A DNA stretch of 64,000 nucleotides from Phoronis australis (taxonomy: Eukaryota > Phoronida > Phoronidae). The notes below the pieces were generated by a model. That model searched no databases. It was given only the letters and a program-made list of their open reading frames with translations, and was not told where the DNA came from. Positions within the stretch are counted from its first letter, which is position 1; every line of letters starts with the position of its first letter. Below, in pieces: positions 11,841 to 23,700 of the stretch. The position numbers and the translations under genes were made by a program. The stretch is taken from positions 186,001 through 250,000 of the forward strand of contig NMRA01000569.1 of the NCBI GenBank assembly GCA_002633005.1, in the 5' to 3' direction.

Positions 11841-12371
11841 CTAAAAATGGTGATGTAAGAAATGCTTGCAGTACAATTATTAATTGGTATTGAGGTCTCA
11901 ACATGAAGTTAAAAACTATGGCGTCAGCAAAGAAAAGTTGACCGATGAACATATGGTATACATTAAACACATGGTTTTCTTGTTGATCTCTTTACGGTAC
12001 AGTCTACTTTTGCCATAGTCTCACAAGACTGGACATTACCAAATACAATCAAGACACATAAGATACTTCAACAAGACGAAAGGTCAACATGCACCCACTG
12101 AGTACACTGCATACAGCATAGATACAGAGCAACGATAATAAACTTAGTAAAAGCCTCCTAAGTTCAAAGCAAGTCAATAATGCTCTCCTCAATTGGGACA
12201 CATCTGTCACCTTTCACAAGGATTCTTTGGCACATTTGGAGGATTGGGCAGTAGACGACAAAGGACACAAAAATGAAAGCACTCCGAGGAGCGACACTCG
12301 GTGAAATCAAATGACAGTTTAAAGGTGAGGTTGAGGATGAAACTGAGATCATCAACATTCAACAACCATGA

Positions 12372-12850
12372 CCCAGGCCTTCATGCAGCGTATGTCCTCG
12401 GCGTCCAAATGGACGCCCTAGCACTAATCTGGATGCCCTGGCAAGGACACCCAATGTATCATTTGGACGCTCACTGTAAATAGGAACCTTTCAAGTTTGG
12501 ACTGCACATTGTAATGAATACTAGGAAGCCTCTGAAGGCTCACAGTGGGGGCTATTTTTTCATAGCAGGAAGAAATATACAATGTATATATACAAAGTAT
12601 GTGCATTGTTGCTAATTTGACACTTGATTGATAGCATTGTAAAAGTCTTGGTCCACTGGTATCGATGTTTTGGCCAAGATCTTTCAAATTTACTCCCGGC
12701 CAGCCCGGCAGATTGGAGAATGGTCACAAAAGATTACTACGTGGTAAAGTGGTTTCACAGTCAACAAACAAAGACGTCAAAATTGACTTACAGTACAATC
12801 AGGGACTCATCCAGTGGCCACCCTGGCTGTCATTTGGATGGTCAGCCAGT
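12372..12850. repeat. Dispersed repeat, copy 1 (partner at 32595)
   Basis: Shares GGCCTTCATGCAGCGTA, CCCTAGCACTAATCTGG and GCCCTGGCAAGGAC blocks in the same order with 32595-32880. Internal variants of 'TCCAAATGGACGCCC' recur in direct and inverted orientation. No coding capacity recognised. Confidence 0.65.
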
Positions 12851-13869
12851 TTTAAAAAATGACGGCTAGGATGGCATGGTCAAAATTAACATAAAAAGAA
12901 GGCCTGTTTCAAGACAACCTCGGTGAAAACGATGGCTAAACAAAAAAGTTTAACATTTCTGATTAATAAATTTTATTGAAACCTAAAATCTGTTGTTTTA
13001 GTTCGATAAATAATTATTCAGATATAACTCGAGACTATTGCCGTCTATTTTTGCCACAAATATTACAAATATTACAAATACTGGTAGCCATGTTTTAGGG
13101 GAATACCTCCCCGCTGTTCAGTGACGTCTTTTCGGTGTCCTAAATTCTGGAATTTTTACTTTAATGCACTGTAGAAGACGCTTACAATACAATGTCCCAG
13201 GCGACCACTGACTATTCCAAAGAGTGAATAAAATGCTCGGAAAAACAAGTGGATATTGTAAAAATACACTTGTACTCGTGAGTGCTGAATGGAGTTCCAA
13301 GGCTTTTTTGGTCATCACCTTTTACGAGGTCAAATCCGAGAATGAGAGTACAAGTGCAAATATTCCATCACTCCTATTTTCGAGTGGAGACTTTCGCCTG
13401 TGTCAAGGGTTGGTAGGCCTAAGTAGTGAATTTGTTGAGGACATACTTTCTCTTGTTCACTGTAGACTACTAAATTGTAATAGTGTGGGTAACGAAACAT
13501 AGACAAACACATGTACTTCAAGATACTTCTTCATATCCTTTTGAATACAACTTCATTGTTTTCTCATAAGTTTAAATTATCTTGCTCAGGTGCAATAAAG
13601 TAATACACACATCTGTTCTTTTGAGAACTTCAAGTTACACTTAGTTCTGAAGTCATGCTGTGAACTATCTGTCTAACATACACCTCTACACAGATCTCAA
13701 TCTTTTTGCAGTCTGGTGACAATGCACACATCCTGAATGGAGCAAACCTTTTCATGTTTGTTTAGTTTCCTTCTTTGCTGTCATTCGAACAAGAAAGAAA
13801 CATGCAAACAGTGGGCTAAATTCCAAGGAAAATATCCCTTTTTTATGTGAATTCCAATTTTTTTCCCTG

Positions 13870-14800
13870 AACGGGAGGGGGGTTCCTCCCTTTTGAACCT
13901 CCCATTCACCAGGAGATATGACCTCATAACACCTGCAGCACGCAGTGTTAAAAATGGTGAATTACTGATTTTGGTAACTGAACGAGGGAACGAGGGACTG
14001 CTTGAAGAAAAAGTTTGATAACAGGAGTATTTGTTCGAGTTGGAAGGAATTAAATACATCGACGGCCTCCTAAGGTGTTCCTCTATGCGCAGTGTTCTCC
14101 ATAACACAAATTTTGAACTCGACTAGAATTACAAAATTTATTATGTTCGAATGTCCATACTATGAGGAGTTCCTGTTTTAAGTCTTAGAATAATGCATAA
14201 CTGGTACCAAAAAGGCGAAATGTCTTTATCTCCCAAAACTTTAAACTTGTTGCATCAGTTTTCAAACTCGATGTAATGAAGCCAAACTTGTCGTGGCAAA
14301 ATTCAAACTCGACACAGTGACGAGTCAAAACAGGTTGTGGAGAACACCGATCCGCAAAAGGTAATTTATTACGTGACTCTGATGTTTAAGTCAGTGTGAG
14401 GCATAATTGGTCAAAAACCTTCCAGCCTATGAAGCGCCTATAGGAGCTACACTGTCTCTACTGGCTGTGCCAGTAGACAGTGGTCACAGTCTATATGAAT
14501 CATTATCTCTTTTATGACCCACAACGCGTGACTGGACAAAGCCTTTTCAAATTAGTGTAAGTAAGCCAATAGAGTGTGAAACCCGGGAGGTCTGTCGAGC
14601 TGTCCTTTGTTCAGTTCCCCAAATCGGCAACTGGCCAGTTTTAACACTGCACGCAGCAGGTGGTATGGCGTCATATCCCCTAGTGTGTGCTATGTAAAAA
14701 TGGCCATCAGTTTCCGATTTTAGGAACTGAATGAAGGACTACTCCAAGAAAAAGTTTGACAACGTGAGTATTTGTCACAGCATCCTAAGGTGTTTTAATA
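13870..14800. repeat. Diverged duplicated segment flanking the foldback
   Basis: 13972-14035 and 14715-14775 share, in direct orientation, an AACTGAA..GAGGGACT..GAAGAAAAAGTTTGA block. The adjacent CACGCAGTGTTAAAA (13940s) is inverted relative to TTTTAACACTGCACGC (14640s). This suggests repeated insertions or rearrangement of one element family. Confidence 0.45.
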
Positions 14801-14815
14801 TGTAGTAATAGCCAA

Positions 14816-14893
14816 GATTACCCGACCCGGGAACTGAACCAGCAACCCCCATAAAATCGGCAAGAATGCTAACCATTCAGCTAATAGGCAATT
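14816..14893 (-). repeat. tRNA-derived SINE head
   Basis: On the minus strand an A-box-like TAGCTGAATGGTTAGCA is followed about 30 nt later by the B-box-like GGTTCAGTTCCCGGG, the spacing of an internal pol III promoter. The arms do not fold into a good tRNA, so this is a SINE head or tRNA relic, not a functional tRNA. Confidence 0.55.
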
Positions 14894-14935
14894 GCCCATT
14901 AGTGAGTAGCTATTACTACAGAGGCACATCTAAAA

Positions 14936-15286
14936 CACAGGCGTCCTCAGCTTCTGATCGTCCCCAATACACTACATATATTACTACAAGGTAGGACACT
15001 CCCGACTAGAAATTCCACGGGTGCTTCACTTCAGCCGTCCATAGCAAACATAAAACTCAATAAATTTACACAAAACAGGGGTTCAACAAACCATGAAGAA
15101 TTGTTCTTTCTCCCAATACAATTCTTCATGGTTTGTTGAACCCTTGTTTTGTGTAAATTTATTGAGTTTTATGTTTGCTATGGACGGCTGAAGTGAAGCA
15201 CCCGTGGAATTTCTAGTCAGGAGTGTCCAACCTTGTAGTATTATATGTAGTGTATTGGGGACGATCAGAAGCTGAGGACGCCTGTG
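14936..15286. mobile_element. Foldback element with 168-bp arms
   Basis: 14936-15103 and 15119-15286 are inverted copies (168 bp each) separated by a 15-nt loop, with only scattered mismatches. The arm end CAGGCGTCCTCAGCTTCTGA recurs alone at 16121. Flanks outside the arms (14398-14480 and 15305-15390) share further sequence in direct orientation. No ORF of substance. Confidence 0.9.
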
Positions 15287-16116
15287 ATCTAAAACAAATC
15301 TGTGAAGCATAATTCGCCGAAAAGCTTCTAGCGTACAAGGGTCCTATGGGGCCATCACTGCCTCTACTGCTAAGTAGAGACAGTGACAGTGGAACTATCA
15401 AAAGTTACTAGTACTAGTTGGCTACTTAGCACTTTAAGTTTAAGTATCCCTGACCCTGCCCCTGGCCTGGGCCTGGGCCAGGCAGCCTACGCTACATCGT
15501 ACATGTGTATATCTTCGTGCTATGACACATTACACATAGCATGTACATACCTTCCTTCACGTGGCATGATGTTCGTTAACGCTCGATTCTTGTTATTATC
15601 TTTCCACTGTGATGGTCCAAAATATTATTTTACCTCCCCGGCCTTGCACAAAATACGAAATACCTACGACTTTTGAAAAATGGCCCCCTTTGTCTGCTGT
15701 CAGAAAGAGGTCAAGAAGTCGTGCAAAGCAAATAAGAATATCCTAAAATCCAACCCATTTTTGTTATATTACGTGAAGAGTACTGTTTCTATGTTTTTTG
15801 TTTCACAAAAAATTCAATATAAGCACAAATTATAGAATTTAATACAAACGCAAAAACTACACTGTCGCAAATAACTGACACTTCTCGGCAAAACTTCTGC
15901 GGCGTGGTGTTCGAGTTGTGCACGATTTTCTGTTTTTTTTAAGTAAGTAAACATTGACTAAAGTGATAGACAACTCTTGAATATTAATATATTGTCAACA
16001 GCGAAGTTTCTTGGGACTGGATGGATGTAGCGGTTCCTAATGTAGAGAATCGGTTTCATCCACTGAAATTGGCTGAAGTAACGACCTGTCCTGTGCCTGT
16101 GGTTCTTGCACTTCTA

Positions 16117-16160
16117 CACACAGGCGTCCTCAGCTTCTGATCGTCCCCAATACAACACTA
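16117..16160. repeat. Partial third copy of the foldback arm
   Basis: CAGGCGTCCTCAGCTTCTGA and the following TCGTCCCCAATACA match the outer end of the 14936-15103 arm. Confidence 0.75.
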
Positions 16161-16179
16161 TATAAGAGGGGAAGTTCGG

Positions 16180-18480
16180 GTAAATTCGGACAAAACCTCC
16201 TAGTTCGACTTTCTTACCCTACTGAAGGTTTATGTGTCAGCTAATAACATTTAGACAGTAATGGGATCTTTGCAAATCATTTGAGAAACCAACCAATGAG
16301 ATTCTTCGTTACTAGTTCACTTCCAATGCCTTCGAATTTCAAGAGTAATAACAATGGTCAAAATCGAGGAAATTCGGACACAGGTTTGGAAAATCGGACA
16401 GTGTGTCGGGGAAATTCGGGCCAGCAAATTCTGAATAGGTAAAACTCGGACAAAATATATAAAAGCTCGATTTTCATGTGTGTTGCTAATTATTGTCATT
16501 ACTAATTATGGGATTCACTATGCTATCAAATTTGTGCAATCACATGAACCCCAAACTTTATAAAAAATAACATTTCAACTTTGGCACATCACTGACCTCT
16601 CGGGGTCAAAGGTCAACTCCTGGATATCATGGTGCCGTACGTCCGTCACAAAAAAGTGTTGAAAAGTTTAGTCATGTTAAAAGTTTTTAATCAAAATTAA
16701 AATAATTTCAGATTCTCTTATAACTTGTTTCTCAATACTATTGACCAAAATTTTGGATCCCAGGGATTATTCGTTTAGTCAGAAATTGCGGGACAGATAT
16801 GCAGCAAAGTTGTCCGTCCGTCAAGTACGTCCGTCACACCCATGAAATTGCAATTTTTCAGCCAATAAAAATAACCTTAGGTCATATTTTTACTTTCTAA
16901 ACTTGCATAAGATAAAATGTATGTCACACCTAAAAACCTTAAAACAATAAAATATTACAAAGGCAGCTTTAAAATTAAGTGAAGTTGTTACAGATTTTAA
17001 GTAAATGCATTGAATTTTTTCAATTTCAAAAGCATTTGCAGAAAAGTTATAGTTTACAATGTCATCTAGTTATTCTTAGTAGAATTCAACTTATTAAAAT
17101 CAAACAGTTGGACCACATTATAAAATGTAAATAAAACAAAATGTTAATTTAGTGAACTTATTGTTTTTTCTGTTGGTACCCCGTGTTAGTAAGAAGTGCT
17201 TAGCTTTTGGGAAATTCAAGATGCAAAAATATTCATACAAAAGAAATCCTAAGGTGCTCTAGAGTATATGCAAAGAACAAGAGACCTAAAGAAATACATG
17301 TCAAGTTCCTATAGCACTGGAATCAACATGTTATTTCTGCTCCGACCTGCTATGCTTTGTTTTGTGTTGAAAAAGCCGATACTGGGAATTTTCTAGCAGT
17401 AGGAATCTGTCACCTACTTTATTGAGCATTTTTGTCACACCCTCACTGGCCGTAGGCACTCTTTTTGTGTTTTTCAGTGTAGTGGGTCATTGAGTGGCTT
17501 GTATGAAATTATTTCATAGCAAATGATTACATTGTCTCATCTAACATATTTTTGATCCTTCAATATTTTTAAGAAGTAGACTAATTTTTTTCTGCTAAGC
17601 TTCGAGGAGATTAAACCGGCATTTAGAAAGGATAGAGGAAATTGTTGGGAGACCACGGGAAGAACAGACGCACCTGGGAGAAGAATAAACATCTGTTGGA
17701 ATATTCTCTGAAACTGAAAAAATGCCACCGTGGATCAAGAAATTCATAATTGTACTTGGGCGAGTTGTAATTAAAAAAAAAATTAATTAAAATGTATTTT
17801 TATGACAGTGATTAATAATGGTTTAAACTTTATTTCACATTTTATATTTTTACTCTCATGTTAACTTATTAGTTTTTAATTAGTGTTCTATTTAACGCTT
17901 AAAAACAGATTTTCCTGATAACTAACAGCTGTCAAATACAAAATGATTATCATCACTCTCAATCCAACCGATAATGCTTACCCTCTTCAAAAGAATGTGA
18001 AGATTTTAGGTAATTGTTTTATATCTTTATTCAAATGTATTGAAAAGTTAAAATCCTAAAGTATTTTCCTAGTATAGCCCTACCTGTGATGATTTCGTGC
18101 AAAAGGTCAATCGGTTCATTTTAATAAAAAACATTGAATTTGTAGCAAAAGACCAATATAGCTTAAATACTGCAAAAGTTTAAATCATTCTGAATTGATA
18201 TCTTAGTCACAACAAACAATTTAATTCTAGAAATTCAGAGCGTACGTCCGTCAGGTATGTCCGTCACACTAACTAAACTTATATCGAGCTGTCTGACAAA
18301 AATTTCATAGAAGATATCAATCAAAAAATTAGCGTGTTTTACTTTGCAAACATTCCATTAAATCATCATTTAAAACATAAAATTTAACTTAATGCAACTC
18401 GCAGAAAATTCCGTTAAAAAGGTTTTTAAAAATAAAATTCAAATTCTCTGCATACGACCGTCACACCCCTTTAAAGGCAA
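16180..18480. repeat. Region with recurring ATTCGGACA and ACGTCCGTCACAC motifs
   Basis: A first section (16180-16460) has spaced AATTCGGAC-like words. From 16637 to 18460 the word ACGTCCGTC or a close variant occurs near 16637, 16807, 16824, 18241, 18257 and 18451, several times followed by ACAC. The motifs cluster at the two ends of a roughly 1.8-kb AT-rich block, as subterminal repeats of a DNA transposon would. No transposase reading frame is visible. Confidence 0.4.
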
Positions 18481-18784
18481 TTTTCTCAGTCAGATTAAAA
18501 GATAGGGGAAATGTTGATACATGCTTTAAAAGCTATCAATGAGACCTATCAATTGATGTATTAATTATTTCCCTAGGATGAATATTTTTTTCCCAGTTGA
18601 TCAAAGTGTTCTCTGATTGTATGTCCTTCTCTAATGGAATTGTCCTCTAGTCTTATTCATAGTAGGCATGTAACCCATCGTCTGACTATTACAAGGGCTA
18701 CAATAGTCCCCATTACTTTCTGTACTCATCCTGGTATTTTAAACAGGCGGTAGCCGAAATACGGTCACCAAGTTTAGTAGGTTT

Positions 18785-18924
18785 CGGCACTGGTTGGATA
18801 AATCAGTTCCCGATTTTGAGACCAGACAATCACTGAATAACAACCTTGGCGTTGTTATTCACTCAGTGACAGTGAATGAAACTAGTTCTCAAAATCAGGG
18901 ACTGCTATATCTGACCAGTGTCGG
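18785..18924. repeat. Imperfect palindrome, ~140 bp
   Basis: CGGCACTGGTTGGATA..CAGTTCCCGATTTTGAGA is inverted in TCTCAAAATCAGGGACTG..CTGACCAGTGTCGG. The centre is a second hairpin, TGAATAACAAC / GTTGTTATTCA. It is probably a MITE. Confidence 0.75.
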
Positions 18925-19037
18925 GGTTTACACCTCGTCAAAAATAAGTTCATTTAAAATTATTTATCAAGTTCTTCAATGGTTTTTTCTGTCATTGCGC
19001 ATATCTCTGATCACAGGTTTCACGTTTAATCAACTTG

Positions 19038-19213
19038 TGACAAGTCTCGTCACTATATGTTGCGGTTCTCAAGATTTAGCGCCTGTCTTACGACAGTGGA
19101 TTGGTTTGATTGGCTACTTTAAGTTTCTGGCCTTCTGTTAGTAGCTAATCAAAGCAATCCACAGTCGTAAGAATGGTGCTATGATCTCGAGAACCACGAC
19201 ACGTGACAAGATT
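19038..19213. repeat. Second imperfect palindrome, ~175 bp
   Basis: Arms pair GCGGTTCTCAAGAT..CTTACGACAGTGGATTG with CAATCCACAGTCGTAAG..ATCTCGAGAACCAC, around a centre near 19125-19140. It sits about 100 bp from the palindrome at 18785-18924 but has a different sequence. Confidence 0.75.
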
Positions 19214-20666
19214 GAACTTGTCGGAAGGTGATTCAACATGGAGTGAATGAGGGTTACGGACCTTTTTGTCTCTCATGAAGAGTAAATGAAAAGGTGGGTG
19301 GAAGTAAGCGTCTGTGTCTTCAATGAAGCATATGTATGGGTATAAGATGATAATCACAAAGTATTTCAAATGACGTCACTTAAGTTAGGCAAGGACAAAC
19401 ACAAGACTGAGCGAAGTGCATGACACTTGAAAAAAAATAGTATGGAATTGTAAGATTTGTGTCCTTTGGAGTTTTTATTCATCAGCAGGCATGATTTCAC
19501 ATAACTTCCTCAAAATGGTATCCAGGGAGAGAAACTCGTTCGAACCATGACAGATTTTCATGGATATGTTTAAATTATGTTGACTAAATTGTCTCCAGAG
19601 TCATGTTATATGTTTAAAACTCCATGTGTATATATGCATGTTTCATACGATTTTATTTGCTGTATTTTGAGATTAGTAACTTAATGGGGGTGTACCTTTG
19701 CCCTTGTATGCCTGTGGCAGTACCAAGCAATGTAATTGCCTAGTTCTTACTAGTTACATAGAATCACATCTGTTGACGAATAAAAGGTCTAAGGGACACA
19801 AATTCCACCTGATATCTTTCTGGTTAAAAATGTTGAATTGAACAGAATAGCGGGTTAAGATATGTTTGCGTGAACCTCGACTGTTTTTCATGGATATGTA
19901 CAATCGTGTTGACTACCATAAATTGTGTCCAGATTCATGGTATGTGTTAATTGTAACTTGATCAATGTGTATATAGGCGTGCTTCATTGGATGTTAATGG
20001 CTGTATGTTGAAAGGAGTAACCTCAGTGGTTGACGTTAACACTAACTCGCCAAATGTGACCAAACAAAATGTGAGGTCGCCTAAACTGACGTCTGAAATT
20101 GTTCCATTCTCCGTATTAACTACACATGCCTTCCACTTCTCCTCATAAATGTAGGATATTTAACTCGATTCATCCTGCCAACGGAGAACGCAGATGATCG
20201 GATACACTGGAGGGTGGCATGTGTTTCATGGTCTGACCGTGCTCGATTTGTGCTGAACAGTACTGACTTCCGTCTGCTTACTTGTAATTTAAGCATGCGT
20301 TTGATGTGTCCTGACTGCTGAGGATAGCAAATGCGCTGATTTCACAAAATAAATATAAAAATTGTGAACCATAGGTATCAAATCTAGGAAATATGTTATT
20401 AATTTAAGTTAGGAAGTTACAATGAATTGTAACAAATTTCAGGGGAATCTCTGTAGCTACTTATAATTTTTTCCAGGTCGCCAAACACAATCTGAGGTCC
20501 GCAGGTTGCCAAATCGAGCACTGAAGTTTTGATGGCAGTATATTATCACCTGTGAACACCGCATACATATACTTGTTGATTTATATATCATGGAGAATAG
20601 TATTCATTTGAAATCTGTCTCTCAAATGTAAAATTTTGTTGTAACTCTGGTGTTTCTACCTTTCAG

Positions 20667-20729
20667 TGGGTGGTCGAGGTCGGGGCTTCAGCCCCAGGGG
20701 AGGTGGTCGAGGAGGATTTGGTCGAGGAG
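20667..20729 (+). CDS. GAR1: GAR1 exon, N-terminal GAR repeat
   Basis: 63 nt. The acceptor is ctttcag and the donor GGAG/gtaagg. It reads (x)[20 protein letters not shown]. The first two bases TG need one preceding base; an A would make this the initiator Met. Confidence 0.82.
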
Positions 20730-23700
20730 GTAAGGGACTTTGAGGTTATGACGTGGAGTAGTAAGGACCCTGCAAAACTGTTCAAATTTGGCTTACTTAG
20801 GAACATCGTGTCTCAGATTGTTATGAAACTTAGATACTATATTTTCTGCACTGTTCTCCATAATATCTGTTGGGTCCATATTGGCTTGAGGGCTATCAAA
20901 AATAGGACTTGTGTGTTTTTTATGAAAAATTCCTGAAGTTGTTCTATAAAATGAAATGGAGTGATAATTAAGAAATTAACAACGTTTTTGCGATTTCACC
21001 TTGAACATTTAATATATTGAATGAAATTAGGTTGTGTTGTTGATACCATTATTTTGTTCTGAATGTACCTTTCACTTTATGGTAAATTTTACTAAAAAAA
21101 CATGGTCACGTGATCCACCTAATGGCAGTTTGGTACAGAGTCATAACTCAAATTTTATAGGTTTTCTATTTTCTAACAGTTTGTTGTTACATAAGAACAG
21201 GCCCTACAAATTGACATGTCATGGTATATCCATTGTATTCACTGATTTTGGTCATAAACCGTAATCGGACCTCATCTGAAAATGGAACAACTTGAAACCA
21301 ACTTTATTGCAACATGTATTTTGAAAGTGTTTCTTCTTGAAATTATCTTTTCTGTTGAGGTGAAGAGAGTCTATGTCAATTTATAGACAAATGCTCTTGT
21401 GGCAATTTCAAAATATTAGGTTGTCCATGCTATGTTTGTCAGCTTAGGATCTACATAAAGTTTAGTATTATGTTTTTGCCATGAATAGAAAGGCTCTAAG
21501 TAATACTGCTCCCCCTCGTGTTTCTTGAGGCTTCAAGAATCTTGATGAAGTTAGGTGGCTATGTTTCTATTTTCTTCATCTAGTTCTCTACCCTTCCCAA
21601 ACTTTAGAAATTTCTTCATGAAACATGTAGTTATGTATGTAATTTGGGGGGGAGGAGCACACACCATTTGTAGGTGAAATGTGATGCTTTTCACCATTGA
21701 CTTTATATGGTATTTACAGGAGGTTTCAGAGGTGGCAGAGGTGGTGGAGGCCGGTTTGACAAATATGCAGATCAGGGACCACCAGAGGAAGTGATGGGTA
21801 AGCACTGTAGCTCACTCTTGTTTCACACCTGTCCATATACCTGGTTTACAATAATATCAGATTCACTGTATTCTGTTGTCCTTGACACGGGGCTTGGAAT
21901 TTTCCGCGGAAACGCGGATTTCCGCTTTTTTCAAATGTGCTGTCCGCTTTTTTTATAATATTTCCGCGTAAAAAAAAATTGGATTTGATATAAAATTTCC
22001 GCGGCAAATTCCTTTCTTACCGCGGCGTCGCAGACGACATTCACCTCGAAAAGCGGAAGTTGCTCTTTATGTTTCTGAGGAACGTAAATTGTCAACATTG
22101 CACCTGGGGCACCTGGGACAGCGTGGTGGGATTTTCAATGGCGTCTAGTGTTATCGTTAAGCGCGGCGACAAATACTACTGCTCTGCAGCCAAAAATGTG
22201 TGGGGTTGGGAGTGGACGGGCGAGCTAAGAGCTAAAAGGACGCAGACGCAAGGTACTGATGGTGGTAACGTTTTTTTTTTTTTTAGTCTTCCCGATTTTT
22301 TTTGTCGAGGAAAGGTTCACATCCACCATTTCCAAGGCATGATTTGGGCCGTAAAAGTTTTCGCGTTTTTTGTCATTGGTCATTCCAAGCCCTGTTGACA
22401 ACTTGTTGTGTTTGAAGAAAGCTTTGTCTCAAAGAGTATTTTTTATGCGCCCACATATTTATATGTGGACGCATTATTTGTAGTGTTAGTAGTTGAAAAA
22501 TAGTTTGATAATGACTTTGTTCGTTAATAGTGAAAGACGGGGAAATTCAAGTAATGTCCTGAAAACAAGTCGTGTGAAGTTAAGTACCAGGCTAAAAATT
22601 TATGTTTTTTTCAGAGGTTGGCTCTTATGTTCACCCATCGGAGGATGATTTGGTTTGCAAGTGCACTCTAGAAAAAGTTCCACATTTCAATGCACCGATA
22701 TACCTGGAAAATAAACAACAGATAGGAAAAATAGACGAGATCTTCGGACCCATCAGAGACTTTGTATCCTTTCATTATTAATTTTGTGTTATACAAAAGC
22801 TTGATAGTTACTTTGTAACATTCACGTTGAATAAGAATATTTCATTTTCTGCATAATTGTGATACCCTTGTGGTCTAAATCAGATTTTATGACCATCATA
22901 ATGGTCAGTGGTCTTATTTTTATAATTTTGTTTTCTTAACACAGATCAGTATTTTTCAGTAAAGTTGTCAGATAATGTGAAAGCATCATCATTTTCCAAA
23001 AGTCAGAAAGTAAGTTTATTATGAAGGCCAACAAGTTTGAATGTCGACACTCACTGTGCGTATTCACAGGCTTGTGTGTAGTTCAGTTTTTATGCGCCCA
23101 CATATTTATATCTGTCCGTCATCTCTGTCTTTGCGTCCGCAGCTGTATCTCCTAAGCCTCTTACAGGATCTTGATAAGATTTGGCAGACTTGTTTCTATG
23201 AAGCTGACGACAGATGACAACGAATTTCAGACGGATACGACTACCAGTGTTTCCCCTATTGGCAATTGTAGTTTTTTACGTTTACCTCTGTATCTTCAAA
23301 GGTCCTCAGCGGATTTTCATGAAGTTTGGCACTTAGGTATCAGAATTGGTTAAATGCACGACACTTTTCATTGTTCACAGTCTTTATTCCATTACGCTCG
23401 TACTTTCGGAACAAAACTCTACTCTCAACTGAACATAGATAAAGTAACTGACCTAGCGACATAATTAAAAGACACACGATATTTCAAAACATACTTGTTT
23501 CATTCTCAAATGAAGATAAAATGACGCAGTAATGCCACCACAGAGCATAAGCTGATGACACACACAGTGGGACACGGCGAGTTTGAAATACTGCAAAGAA
23601 GGACTAATGAAGGGGAGGTAACAGGAAAGTCGCGCAAACAAGTGTAACGTGCAGCGCGACCCTGTTTGCTACATGTGCCTCAGTTACCTAGGTCCTAGAT

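Larger units (their letters stand above)
11841..20666. other. Region between the DDX46 and GAR1 exons
   Basis: About 8.8 kb between the most 5' recognised DDX46 exon (minus) and the first recognised GAR1 exon (plus). The first exons and promoters of both genes should be here, but no ATG exon could be supported for either. The repeat content is listed separately. Sequence outside those repeats (for example 19230-20460) shows no convincing coding potential. Confidence 0.5.

Noticed and set aside
22206-22398. Extended frame past the TIR element's possible donor
   Set aside because: After about 22252 the sequence becomes T-rich and loses similarity of frame with the second copy; only the first 38 codons are conserved.
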